Positions 50,102 to 61,074 of a stretch of 64,000 nt of DNA are shown here, one piece after another. The stretch comes from Ilex aquifolium (Eukaryota; Streptophyta; Magnoliopsida; Aquifoliales; Aquifoliaceae). The notes under the pieces are model-generated. The model did not search any database, was not told the DNA's origin, and saw only the letters and a program-made list of their open reading frames with translations. The DNA lies in assembly GCA_951799425.1 (NCBI GenBank), contig OX637394.1, forward strand, positions 10,286,501-10,350,500. Direction: 5' to 3'. Position 1 is the stretch's first letter; each line of letters begins with the position of its first letter. A program made the position numbers and the translations under genes.

Positions 50102-51460
50102 ATGGCAACCTCCGATACCGATTCTTCGGATTCTCAATCTGACCTAGAATCAAAAACCCCATCTCCATACCTTAATCTCCTTGATCCGGCGAACCCATAC
50201 CGGCTTGACCATGGCGACAGCCCAGCCCTAACCCTCGTTGCCGATCTCCTCACCACAGACAACTGCGCCACATGGTCTCACTCAATGCGACGCGCACTTC
50301 GCGCTAAAAACAAACTCGGTTTCATCACCGGATCCATCACCAAACCTTCTAAACCCACTGATCTGTTGCTTGAGCTTTGGGAGCGCTGTAACGACATGGT
50401 CGTTTCTTGGCTCCAAAACTCCATCAGCCTTTCTCTCCAATCCAGCGTTCTCTTTGTTGATGATGCTCGGGAAATCTGGTCAGACCTTCAGGAACGGTTC
50501 TCGCATCAAAATGGCCCTCGTATTTACCAACTTAAGAAGGCTTTGGCTGCTCTGTCTCAAGAGCACGATCCGGTAAGCATTTATTATGGCAAATTAAAAG
50601 CTATCTGGGATGAACTATCTATCTATGATCCTATACCTTCTTGTAACTGTGGTACAATGAAAACCTTACTGGATCGATATCAACGAGATTGTGTGCTGCA
50701 ATTTTTGATGGGTCTCAATGACTCTTACTCTCCCATCAGAGACCAGATTATGATTTTAGATCCCATCCCACCTGTCTCCAAAGTATTTTCCCTCGTCCAA
50801 CAGCAAGAAAGACACCATCAAATAACCTCTCACACTCCATCACCCGAGACTATGGCCATGGCAATCCAAAAACCCTACACCTCTTCCAAACCCGCACCTA
50901 AAACAAACCACCCTCCAAAGAAAGACCGTCCCTATTGTCGCCACTGTAAAATCACTGGTCATACTTTCGAGACCTGCTTTAAAGCTGGCAATGCTGAGCC
51001 TCCTCTTTGCTCACATTATAACATGACTGGCCATACCATTGAGAAATGCTACAAACTCAATGGATACCCACCTGGCCACAAATACAATACCAAGCCGCAG
51101 CAGCAATCTGGTTTTCTTGCAAATCAGACATCTCTTTCATTTGCCTCTGACTCTGAAGACAACAATGATGCAAAAATTGGTTTAACCAAGCAACAATATC
51201 AGCAACTGATGGCATTGCTCAGACCTCAGGATTCCCCAATTGCGGCTTCAGCTGTCAACTACAGCAACCCACCTCAACCTTCTTCCAAAATGTCTGGTAC
51301 TTCCACCTCTTTGTCTATTCACACACAATGCTCACCACATCCATTATCTATTGCTTATTGCTTGGATACTAGACACAGGCGCTGCAGACCATATGGTCTG
51401 CAGCACCACTTTTTTCACCACTATTACGTGTATTGTTTCTTACTCTGTGAAACTACCTAA
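50102..51460 (+). CDS. copia gag-like protein (452 aa)
   Basis: ATG 31 bp after the LTR. Residues about 40-200 match the plant copia gag (UBN2/Retrotran_gag) type, with an LWERCNDMVVSWL segment and a DLQERF segment. A CCHC zinc knuckle follows (CRHCKITGHTFETC), then a second knuckle in which the second Cys is replaced by Tyr (CSHYNMTGH). The frame runs past the point where protease should be fused. The protease begins in another frame near 51370, so a frameshift separates gag from pol and the last residues are out-of-frame sequence. Element protein, not a host gene. Confidence 0.78.
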   Translation: MATSDTDSSDSQSDLESKTPSPYLNLLDPANPYRLDHGDSPALTLVADLLTTDNCATWSHSMRRALRAKNKLGFITGSITKPSKPTDLLLELWERCNDMVVSWLQNSISLSLQSSVLFVDDAREIWSDLQERFSHQNGPRIYQLKKALAALSQEHDPVSIYYGKLKAIWDELSIYDPIPSCNCGTMKTLLDRYQRDCVLQFLMGLNDSYSPIRDQIMILDPIPPVSKVFSLVQQQERHHQITSHTPSPETMAMAIQKPYTSSKPAPKTNHPPKKDRPYCRHCKITGHTFETCFKAGNAEPPLCSHYNMTGHTIEKCYKLNGYPPGHKYNTKPQQQSGFLANQTSLSFASDSEDNNDAKIGLTKQQYQQLMALLRPQDSPIAASAVNYSNPPQPSSKMSGTSTSLSIHTQCSPHPLSIAYCLDTRHRRCRPYGLQHHFFHHYYVYCFLLCETT

Positions 51461-53391
51461 TGGTCATTATGCCCCTATCACACACATGGGAACAATTCAC
51501 TTAACAAATTCCATCATTCTGCATGATGTCCTTTGTGTGCCATCATTTTCTTTCAACCTTATTTCAGCAAACAAACTAACCTCTACCCTTAATTGTTGTT
51601 TGCTTTTCTTTTCCACTCACTGTTTTATTCAGGACCTGCACTCATGGATAACGATTGGGACGGGTGAGCTCAAGTATGGCTTGTACCATTTCATTTGCAA
51701 GGAAGTCCTTCCCTCAACTCTGTCTACTTTCCTCTCGGCACACTCATCCAGCAGCAATACCACATTTTCTTGTTTTACTTCTATTACAAACTCTGTTTCA
51801 CATACTGACCTATGGCATTGTCGCCTAGGTCACTTATCATTTCCTAGATTAAAGTTAATTTCAGATCCTCTTGTACACAAGGGAATTTCTCCTATTAATG
51901 AAAAGTCTTGCAAAATTTGTCCATTAGCTAAATTTCATCGTTTATCTTTTCCTAACAGTACACATTCTTCATCAAGAATTTTTGAGCTCATTCATTGTGA
52001 CTTATGGGGTCCTTGCTCCACTATTGCTCATGATGGCTCACAGTACTTCTTGACCATTGTTGATGATTTTTCTAGAACTTCTTGGGTTTATTTACTTGCT
52101 ACTAAATCTGAAACCAGACAATGCATTACAGCTTTTTACAATCTTGTTGAGACACAATTCCAAATGAGAATTAAAATTCTGAGAAGTGATAAAGGTGTTG
52201 AGTTTAACATGCGTAATTTTTTCAATCAAAAAGGCATTATTCATCACAAAAGTTGTGTTGCAACCCCTCAACAAAATGGCATTGTTGAGAGGAAGCACCA
52301 ACACTTACTAAATGTGGCTCGTGCCCTTCTTTTTCAAGCTGGTCTTCCTTTAACTTACTGGAATGAATCCATCCTTACAGCCACATATATCATTAATAGG
52401 CTTCCATCACCCCTTCTCAATAACAAAACACCATATGAACTCCTTTTTAATAAGAGACCTGAATATGCTCACATGAGAGTATTTGGTTCCCTTTGCTTTG
52501 CTGCCACACTTGCTCATAACAGAACAAAATTTGATCCTAGAGGTCGTGCATGTGCATTTTTTGGCTACCCTTTTGGAACTAAAGGCTACAAGCTTTTGGA
52601 TCTCAAAACTAGCACCATTTTCATTTCAAGGGATGTTATTTTTCATGAATTTATTTTTCCTTTTCACACACCTCCATCTCCTCCTTCCACAGCCCCATCT
52701 CTCCCCATTTTCTCTCTTCCATTTGCACCTTCTTCTAATTTTTCAGATCCACTCCCTACCAGTCCCATACATCCTTCTCCTTCATCCCTTTACCCTCCTA
52801 ATATTTCTGTTGAGTATCCTAATATATCCTCCCCTTCTCCCACTTTTGCACCATCTAATTCCATCATTTCTCCTCCTGCTGCCCCTCCATTTCGCAATTC
52901 TACCCGGAACAGGACATCTCCTCAATATCTGAAGGATTTTCACTGCAAACAAGTCAGACTTGTCTCACCTCAGCAATCGACTTCCCCTGCAACTCCTCAA
53001 TTAAATGGTAAAAATTTCTCTCTCTCTCTGACTGCTTATCCTACACGCACTTTAATCCCTCTTTTCAAGCTTTTTCATCTTCCATTTCCATTCAAACCGA
53101 GCCCACCTCATATAAGCAAGCAATTAAAGATCCTGAGTGGTGCAAAGCTATGGATGCTGAAATTGAAGCTTTGGAAAACAATCATACTTGGACCATCACT
53201 GATTTGCCTAAAGGGAAAGTAGCAATTGCTTGTAAGTATGTCTATCAAATTAAATTTAAGTCTGATGGTTCTGTTGAAAGACTTAAGACTAGACTTGTAG
53301 CTAAAGGCTACACCCAATAGGAATGTATCGATTATACTAACACTTTTTCACCTGTTGCCAAACTTGTCACCGTTAGATGCCTTCTTAGTGT
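51360..53391 (+). pseudogene. copia pol fragment: protease, integrase, start of reverse transcriptase
   Basis: Open to 53222 in one frame. It has the aspartic protease motif DTGA (about 51372), the pre-integrase zinc motif (WHCRLGH ... CKICPLAK, about 51815-51935), and the integrase core with its three acidic positions (HCDLWG, LRSDKG, NGIVERKH). A low-complexity Pro/Ser linker follows. The reverse transcriptase start ([15 protein letters not shown]) is in another frame from about 53115 and holds an in-frame TAG at 53318. It ends before the catalytic YVDD. Confidence 0.75.
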
Positions 53392-53696
53392 GTGAAGAAA
53401 CAACCACTCATCTCTTCTTCCTATGCATGTCCACTAGCATGAATGCTTTGGTTCAGCAAATGGGGACTCGGAACTGACATATTCTCACATTTCACCTTAC
53501 AGGATTGGTACCCCTACCATTCTCTTTGGCCCAACAAGCCTAAACTACTCACATCTAATTCTCTTTACTGTTGTTCTCATTAACACTATCTGATATTGCG
53601 CAACAAAGTCCAATTCAAGAAGGTGAAAGTTGATCACATACTCATCAATCGTGAAATCAATAAAGCATATCAGGAGTTTGCATCAGCCAATTTAAG
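53392..53696 (+). pseudogene. LINE fragment, continuation after the copia insertion
   Basis: Resumes the zf-RVT domain (EETTTHLFFLC, about 53395-53430) and continues with degraded sequence to a hAT-like insertion at 53697. The LINE continues for a short distance after 56700. Confidence 0.65.
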
Positions 53697-54929
53697 TAGA
53701 GGTGTCCATGGGTCAGGTTGGCCCACAGGTCCCGTACCCTGCCCCAAAAAATAGGCCTGAAGCCTGATAGACCTAATAGTATGTCTGCCCGAGCTTGAGC
53801 CCAGTATCCTTCAAGAGAGGGATTGGGTTTGCTCTCAAACCCATTACCCGATCCAAACCCTGCCCATGAACTCGCCATAAAAACTTGTTAAAACCCAACC
53901 TAAGAGCCCACCAGCCCATCTACCCTTCTACTCAGTTAGTTGAAAAAAAGTTGATCATTAAAATTTTGAAAGTTTGGTGGCAATATTTTTTTTTTTTTTT
54001 TTTTTTTGTGGAACCTCGACGGAGCGAGGGTGATTTATTAATTAAAAAATTAAATTACACCTAGTGAGGGGGGGACATATGTACCTTACCCCTCGATGCA
54101 ATCTAATTACATAATTCATAAAATTAAAATGAAAATCAAAGAAGCTAAATGCATGTTTATTACAAAAGATAATGAGATGAAATAACCCATGCATGCTGCT
54201 TCTAAAAATAGAAATGACAAGAGCTATGGGAGAGCAAGCTGAAAGAACAGCTGTACCGAAGAATACAGGCCTGGACAGCAGCTGTCTTGAGTCAAATAGT
54301 GGCTGGAGGGGTCCTTGATGAGCTAGGAGCAGCACCTTTAATGAGCTATCATAGGTAATAATGAACCGCCTAGGATCTACTGCACTTATTGAGAAGACCA
54401 TTAGCCTATTTGAGTAGTAAGAAGGACTAAGACCTTTAGGCTTCAGAGAAATTAGCCATTGATAACCAAGGCGATGGAGAAAGCCACTCTGAAACGATGA
54501 AAATGCGGAGGTTTTCCAGAATTTGAAACAGTGGCCGACAGTCAGAGCACTCTAAGGATTTCCTGTCATAGAGCAAAACACCTCCTCCTTCAATCAATGT
54601 AGAACACGAAAATCCAGCAAGAGAAAGGCCTGATATCCAGATGCAGATCAGCAATGAAGCCCAGATCCAAATAAATCCAAAAAACATCCAAAAAAGAAGA
54701 CAACCAGGTGCCTGCTATGAACTCCACCACTTCAATTACTTTGCATCTGGAGAGAATAGCTCTCATGTTAGGATGGAGAATTGTTTTGAACTCCTCTGAA
54801 TGCATATGTATTTGATGTATGCTGAAAACCAATAAATCCCAAATAAAGAAAGGAGACCAGTGGGTGAGAGAGAAAGAAATCTGCTGCCTTCTCAAAGAAA
54901 GAGTTTTCTTCTTCGCGGGAAGAAGATAG

Positions 54930-55598
54930 CTATCTACGAAAAACCGAGGCTTTTTTTCTGGGAGTCTTGAGTTGTTGAACATCATACAATAACAAAAGTC
55001 TAGCAGAGTAGGGGAGCTGGTCTGTAGTAGTATAAGTCAAAGAAACACCCTGCCCTCCAATATTTGCCAAAGTATCAGCCATTGCATTGCCTTCTCTGTA
55101 TGTGTGGCATAACTTATATTTGAACTTTCGGAGAAGAGAAAAAATTAGATGAGAAAGAGACCTGAACTTCCAAGCATAGAGAGAACCTAAATTTATCTGG
55201 TTCACAAGAACTTGAGAGTCAGATTCAATAACAAGAGGATAAACTTCTAACCCAAATTGCAGCAACAATCGTAAACCATCTAACAGAGCCCTCAGCTCCG
55301 CCTCCATATTCGTACTTTCTCCATAAAAGTAAGAACCAGCAAGAACAAACTGTCCCCAATGATTTCTTAAAACAGCTCCTCCTCCAGACAGACCTGGATT
55401 CCCCTTGGAGGAGCCATCAATATTCAATTTAAGCAATCCCTCAGGAGGCAAAGACCAGCTTATCCATTTAACTTGGATAGAAATATGAAATGGAGAAAAA
55501 ACATTAAGAGCAGCCAACATATCCTTTTCTATAGAGGAATCCAAAGCCTTAGGCCTGATACGATACACCTGTAGCAACTCTTTTTTTTTCACGAGCAT
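54930..55598 (-). pseudogene. LINE RNase H domain
   Basis: 222 codons with a plant-LINE-type RNase H. The acidic residues are visible in LNIDGSSKGNPG, MEAELRALLDG, VIESDSQVLV and EGNAMADTLAN. It is open over the whole domain and is the C-terminal part of a LINE ORF2; the upstream parts are in the inverted segment. Confidence 0.8.
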
Positions 55599-55605
55599 TT
55601 ACAAC

Positions 55606-56335
55606 TCTTGCTCCTTTTTTTGAGATCATTGCATCTAACTCCCAGAAGCTTGTTGGTAAGGGCAATTCCATTGATTTCTGGTGCGACAATTGGACTGGCA
55701 TGGGACCTTTGATTTTGAGAAACTCTACAATTCTAGTATCTTATCCTATGCTTTCAGAAGTATTTGTTAATGGTATATGGGTTCTTGATGGTGTTAGACA
55801 ACAATTGGATGCCGAGCTTATCCAAGAAGTATATGACACTCAGATTCTCCCCTCTACTGAAGATGATATGTTAATCTGGAAACACACTACTCTTGGGAAT
55901 TTTAGCATTAAGTCTGCCTGGGACCTTATCAGGCAACATAATCAAACAAATTCCCATGCCATATTAATTTGGAAACAAGTTGCTCCCCCTAGTGCTTAGT
56001 TGATGTGTTGGAAACTAATGAGGGGAATTCTCCCCATGGACTGTACTTTTCAAAGAAGTGGAGTCTCAATAGTAAGTAGATGTGTTATGTGCTGCAATGC
56101 TTCTGAAACTCCTATTCATCTATTTATTGATTGTAAATATGCTAGATTATTATGGGACAAAATTTCGGGTTTTCTGGGCTTTCGATTAATCGCTAATGAG
56201 GAGCCAATTACAAGAATGGTAAGGTTAGCTAGAATCTACAAGAAGGACTCCCTCAGTCATACTCTACTGAGAAGTATCTCATTGCTGGTTTTTTGGGTAT
56301 TATGGAAAGAAAGATGCAGGAGACTGTTTCTGTAG
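55606..56335 (+). pseudogene. LINE zf-RVT region (inverted 5' part)
   Basis: Reads VGKGNSIDFWCDNW, then KHTTLGNFSIKSAWDLI, the zinc motif CVMCCNASETPIHLFIDC, and VFWVLWKERCRRLF, the normal order upstream of RNase H in plant LINE ORF2. One in-frame TAG (about 55997) splits it. Confidence 0.75.
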
Positions 56336-56700
56336 AGGAATCATAATTGTGTGCACTCAACACTCAATTAAAAAAAAAAAAGTTTGGTTCCTCTTCTATT
56401 CGTAAATAAAATTATTTATTATTTACTTTTTGTTCATTTTAACTTCACTTTTAATTAAAAAATGTAATTTACAAAATTATTAAGTTGAAAACTTTTTAAA
56501 TAAAATTGTATATATATAAAAAAAACCCGTCTAGTGAGTGGCGGGTTAGACTGCAGGTAGTCTACTCCTACCCGAAACTTGGCCTGCCCCGCCCGATAAG
56601 TGGCCCGGATAAAGGCTTTAGGCCCACCCTAACCAAGCCCAAACCAAAAAAAAATCGCTGGCCTATCCTAGCCCGGCCCATGGACACCCCTACATTTAAG

Positions 56701-57083
56701 TATGTTTTTATCCAAAATGCAGCAACATAACATGTATAACATGTGATTAAAAAAAATTCATGCTACTATTTAACAATTATGTTCAAGTATTCCAAATAAA
56801 TGAATTAACACGCTAAATAATACCACATGCTTCAATCATGTAAAAAATACATAATATAATATTCTAGAATACCAATTATACTAAAAAAAGTAATTTCTTG
56901 TAATTTTTGTTATTTTTTGAAATTTTATCTATAAAGCATAACAATTTATCCAATTATGTAAAAAATATTCATCATGTTTCATTTAATCCAAAATTCAAAG
57001 ACTGCAAGACTACAAAACTCAGAATGTCGTGACATACTGAATTTTCTGAATTTTTCTTGAATTTCTAGAATTTATTTCCGAAT
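56701..57083. other. AT-rich sequence between LINE remnant and MAP-kinase fragment
   Basis: The first ~60 bp may be the 3' end of the outer LINE (an A-rich stretch near 56750). The rest shows nothing recognisable. Confidence 0.4.
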
Positions 57084-57380
57084 TTGTCGATGATTCTGTC
57101 TCACGGAGGCCAGTTCATTCAATACGACATTTTCAGGAACCATTTTGAGATCATGACTAAGTATCGGCCTCCGATCATGCCTATTGACCGCGGTAATGAT
57201 GGCATCGTCTGGTATGCGGTGTTTTGTTGCTTTAATTTTGAAGAAATTGTTAGGGTTAGACATTTTTTTTTTAGTGCTTTCAATTGTTTGAATCGCCATT
57301 CTTTTATATGAAGCTCAATGTTGAATTCAAAGACGAACGAGATGATTGCAATCAAGAATATAGCCAACGCTTTTGACAAT
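57084..57380 (+). pseudogene. MPK6-like MAP-kinase fragment with intron, unit 3
   Basis: Exon-like 57084-57211 encodes LSHGGQFIQYDIF, then KYRPPIMPIDRGNDGIV, matching the start of group-A plant MAP kinases (MPK6 type). A 102-bp intron with GTATGC donor and AG acceptor (57212-57313) splits the Cys codon of GIVC. The second exon (57314-57380) reads SMLNSKTNEMIAIKNIANAF, matching kinase subdomain II including the AIK lysine. It stops at TAG and runs into gene 4's 3' flank. The glycine loop is damaged (first Gly replaced by Asp). The retained intron shows capture from genomic DNA, not from mRNA. Confidence 0.8.
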
Positions 57381-57465
57381 TAGTCATATTCTAACAAAAC
57401 TCTTAATTCATTTGTAATTCTCTTGAATACAAAGATTATACAATAAAAATCTCAACAATCAAATT

Positions 57466-60284
57466 CTATATGTCCGAACTTTTATAAGCAAGCGAATGGA
57501 AAATAGCATAGTACATGTAATCGAAAGTTGAGACCGTAGTGTCTACCATTACCAGGGCCAAGACATACCACACAACCACCATGTACAAAATCATAAAGGT
57601 GGCTATGAAGGTTCCCGGCTGGCTCTCAAGTATATAGCCTTGGCAATATGCGGTAGCGGACAAGCCGGTGGAGTACATAATGGTGACGGAGGATATTATG
57701 GATTTTACTGGAATTGTCATGTGAAAGTCATTGGTGTCAAACCGCGATACTTGGATTAGCACGAGGTTTGTCAACGAGAGAAAGGCGAAGAACAGAGCTA
57801 ACCCTATGTAAACCATGAATAACTGCATTTCCTGTCGATGACCAGAGAGGAGCATGGGGTCACCGGTATTCTGATTGAAGCCACCGGGGACAGTGAAAAG
57901 CGCTGCGAAATTAACTGCGCCGATGAGGATGGCAACGAATATTAAGTTAGCACTCACATGTTTTGCTGCTTTCTCTGCTTCTTCTCGAAGAGATGAGCGA
58001 TTTTCTTCGAATAGTTCCTCTGCTGTCATTCCATCCATGTTTCGAAGATGCCATAAGTGTGGATAAATGTCATCCTTTACACGCTGTGGAAAAAAAACAT
58101 CAAATTAGTTATTTATGCATAACGTACGTTAGTTGTACTTAATTTGATCCCATCAAGTATTGGGCTTCACAACTGACATATAACACTTCAAAAGATATTT
58201 TGAAAATTGTTTTAGTACCTTGAACCAAAGTACATCCCAACTCATCTGGTTTACCACTTCGATACTTCCCCGCTTCGTTCCGACATGATAATCGACTCTC
58301 CATTGACTAGCAACATCTATGATTCTAGAACGAGAAGTAGCAGAATTTTCGACACACGATGCGAGGTGCAAGATGGTGTTCCCTCGGTTATCAATATCCG
58401 CCAGCATCCTATCTTTATAAGCTAAAGAACTCATCAAGTATTCATAAAGAAATCTATGCTTCTGCTCCACCGCTATATGCAATATATTCCTTCCATTCTC
58501 GTCAAAGGAGTCTGCAGCCTCGGGATTTTTCTGGAGGATCGCCGTTACCAACTCAAGAATGCCGAACGTTGCTGCCTGTATGAGCGGGTCGTGTACCGTA
58601 TTCTTCTTCATTGAAGTAATCCCAAATGAGCTGACTTCGGGATCTATACTTTCGCAATCAATGTAATTACTCCAATCTTCTTTTTCTATCAATTTATTTG
58701 CCAGCTTTACCACAACTTCATGCTCTTGCTTTGCATGGTAAATTTTTCCAAAAAACCAATACCCTAATAAAAGAGGGACAATTGTAGCAGTAGTTATGTA
58801 AGGAGAAAACCAGTATAAATACTCTAGGGAGAGTGACACTTTAATGAAAAAAAAAGAAGAAAAATAAGAATAAGAAGAGGCACCACACCTAAGATAACTC
58901 TGATGAAAAATGGTCTTTCTACCATTGAGATACCAACTCCGTTATCAGTTGGTGGATCCTCTACATTATCAGCCACTCGCGACTTCAAAACTGTCTTGTC
59001 AATGCTTGTTTTTATAACTGCTCAACCACACAAGAAGGAATTTACCAAATTTTCCTTCACTACAAAACTTAAAGAATTTCTAATCAAGTAGACCATTCTA
59101 TAAATGTTTCATAACAAGTAGGTTTTCTACCAACTCAAACAGATAAAACAAAGAGTAGTACCATATTTCAACAGACTCAGCAAAGTAGAATTCGTTCCGC
59201 AATTTCTTAAAATGCTTTTGCTTAAAAAAGACAAACAAAATTGGAAACCTCAAGTCCTATGCCAAAATCTTTCAATTTATACTTTCAATTTATATCCTCA
59301 AAACACAAAACGGAATGGGAATAAGTTGGTAAAACTATATAAACCAAAATTTATCTTCAATACTACTACAATATAATGGCATAATGCTTACACTTGTAGA
59401 CCACAGCTTCAAGCATCTGCAAAGGAACGAAGGGTGTCCTGCTTAAATCATTCAACACATACGATGACTTGCTTTTGAAAGAAGAAGGTTTTGATGCCAA
59501 CAAATTCAAAGCAGTCATACCCTTCTCATCATGTTTGTCAGCAAGATCAGGGTACGATTCCAAGATGTGAATAGCCAAACCTAATTGACATAAATTGCAA
59601 AATTTTAAGTTAGGGTGATAGCCAGGTGGCTTTTCATATATGACTTCACATTTCTTAGAAACAAGTTTTGTTTAATATTGTTCGATAATACTTTTTCATG
59701 TAATTTTTAAGTAAACATGTCGTTAAACATGTATAATTTTTGACGAAAAGGCAATTTCAAATGAATGGAATTGAAAACGTACTGTAACGTTCTCCCTCAA
59801 TGGCAGCATGAAGAATGGTGGAGCCATCGTGCCTCCTCATCCTGCAATTGCTATGGTAGCTTTCCAGAAGTGCGAAAACTTCACTGTGTCCAAACGCAGC
59901 AGCAAGGTAAAGAGGCGTCTCGTTCAAATTGTTCCGCTCGGAAACTAAATCTGGCTTTTTAGTCACCAATATCCCCGCCACATCCTTCTGACCAGACATC
60001 GCAGCTTCATGCAGCGCGGTGTTGCCGTTAGCATTCTTTCTCAGGAGCATTTCGTCGGGGAAGTGGTCTGCCCGAAGTAGGTTTCGCAAGGCGTCCACAT
60101 TCCCTTTGATGGCCAGAAGGTGGAGGACTGTGTCGCCGCGTTGGTCGATTGGTACTGCGCCTTCATCTCTCGTGAAATTACAGAAGAATTGCAATGATTC
60201 TGCTGTATTTTCTGAGGCAAATTTGTAAGCTTTTGAGCGGTGGCGTAAATTGTTGAAAACTGTTGCCGAGCAGGAGCTTGCCAT
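57466..60284 (-). CDS. Gene 4: ankyrin-repeat/PGG-domain membrane protein (ACD6/ITN1-like)
   Basis: The compact, best-preserved copy. Exons 60284-59783, 59580-59392, 59017-58889, 58838-58219 and 58083-57466 join into 685 codons plus stop, with GT-AG introns in phases 1, 1, 1, 0. The start is the ATG giving [10 protein letters not shown]. Ankyrin repeats lie at about residues 49-82, 86-118, 120-150, 152-184 and a partial one to about 220. Residues 231-305 form a linker with a hydrophobic patch ([13 protein letters not shown]). More ankyrins lie at about 357-436. The PGG motif is at 546-548, with helices near 526-545, 565-592, 608-630 and 640-664. The protein probably sits in a membrane with the ankyrins facing the cytosol, as inferred for ACD6 and ITN1. 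Intron 1 is only 202 bp, which suggests the ancestral size. Confidence 0.88.
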
Positions 60285-60380
60285 TTCGAGCAAGTTTAAC
60301 GAGAAATATATTGATGGTTATGTGTGGGAAAGATGAGAAACAATGCATCATATATATACATATCTCTCTCTCTCTCTCTA
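60285..60380 (-). promoter_or_regulatory. Putative core promoter and leader of gene 4
   Basis: TATATATA at 60350-60357, some 65-75 bp upstream of the ATG, with a (GA)n tract directly behind it (CT at 60363-60379). Same order as genes 2 and 3. Inference from conservation. Confidence 0.4.
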
Positions 60381-60759
60381 AACCAAGCAAAAAAAAGGAT
60401 AAATTGCTTATGCCAATTACACTTTTACTTTTCTATGATTTGCAATCTTACTCTTTATTCCTTTGGTTAGTACCTTTTTATTTTTGGTTGGTAGCTTTCA
60501 CTTTTTGTTTTAAAATTCTAGTGTTTTTCTTATTGCAAATTTTATATTTCTTGAAAAAGCCTAGAAACGAAACAGGTGAGGAACAGATTTGATTAATTTC
60601 AAAGGGTGAAAATTTAATATGTATTTGGCGTATTTTCGGGTTATGGGTATGTAAAAGTACAAGTGGACTTATGATCCAAACACGTATAATTTTATCTATT
60701 CGAGCCGGCGTGAGATACTAATATCGGAACTATTTAGATGATTCTAATAAAGCGTAAGG

Positions 60760-60990
60760 AAACCACTGAGTGGGTGGTTCAGTGAGGTACCGATCGAACT
60801 TCTCATTCTAAGGTTGGAGGTTCGAGTCTTAGAGTTCACATTGGGACTCAGTGGTTGACCGCTATACTAACTTAGCTAGATTCGTTCCAGGGAGGAGTAG
60901 TGGGCGTGGTCAGGGGCCTCATAATCCCATCAATGAGGGCGTATCAGGGTTGTATCTGGGCGCTCTCCTTTACCCCCACCTTTTTTTTTT
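60760..60990 (+). mobile_element. Candidate tRNA-derived SINE
   Basis: An A-box-like TGGTTCAGTGAGG (60775-60787) and a B-box-like GGTTCGAGTCT (60819-60829) are spaced as in a tRNA gene. A non-tRNA body follows, then a T run (about 60982-60991). The sequence does not fold as a full tRNA. Ends and target duplication were not resolved. Confidence 0.55.
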
Positions 60991-61074
60991 TACAAAAAAT
61001 AAAAAAAATAAACGAGACATAAGGATACTTCTGAGATTTTTTCTATGCCTTAGGGATCAAGGATTTAAATAATT

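Larger units (their letters stand above)
49792..53391 (+). mobile_element. 3'-truncated Ty1/copia retrotransposon inside the LINE
   Basis: The 5' LTR is 49792-50071 (TGTTAACGG...CCTCACA) and is followed at once by the primer site TGGTATCAGAG (50072). gag, protease, integrase and the first part of reverse transcriptase follow. The sequence then returns to the host LINE at about 53392 (CEETTTHLFFLC). The rest of reverse transcriptase, RNase H and the 3' LTR are missing. The host frame reads through the two LINE halves with the element removed, so the 3' end was lost after, or during, insertion. Confidence 0.82.
53983..56381 (-). mobile_element. 5'-inverted LINE (twin-priming structure)
   Basis: On the minus strand the 3' half is in normal order: an RNase H domain, an untranslated region, then a poly-A tail (the T run at about 53985-54007). 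The 5' half, with the zf-RVT domain that normally precedes RNase H, is inverted (plus-strand coding, 55600-56335) and begins exactly where the RNase H part ends, near 55598. This arrangement is what twin priming of an L1-type insertion produces. ACCAAACTTT (minus strand) recurs near both ends. An A run at 56369-56381 leaves two independent, opposed insertions as an alternative. Confidence 0.65.
53697..56692. mobile_element. hAT-like element with nested LINE
   Basis: Terminal inverted repeats TAGAGGTGTCCATGGG and the complement of CCCATGGACACCCCTA, flanked by an 8-bp duplication AATTTAAG / CATTTAAG (53689-53696, 56693-56700; one mismatch). The 8-bp duplication and end type indicate hAT. About 600 bp belong to the element itself; the rest is an inserted LINE (about 53983-56381). 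No hAT transposase. Confidence 0.72.

Noticed and set aside
58359-58583. Conserved plus-strand frame (also at 2092, 21107 and 39870) antisense to exon 4
   Set aside because: Its conservation follows from the ankyrin exon on the other strand, and it ends where the exon's constraint ends.
60285-60293. Upstream start for exon 1 of gene 4 (and at 46251-46259 for gene 3)
   Set aside because: The upstream codon is TTG. The first ATG is three codons later and is the one aligned with genes 1 and 2.
60771-60830. tRNA gene
   Set aside because: A- and B-box-like motifs are present, but there is no acceptor stem or anticodon arm; a SINE fits better. No other tRNA or rRNA gene was seen.
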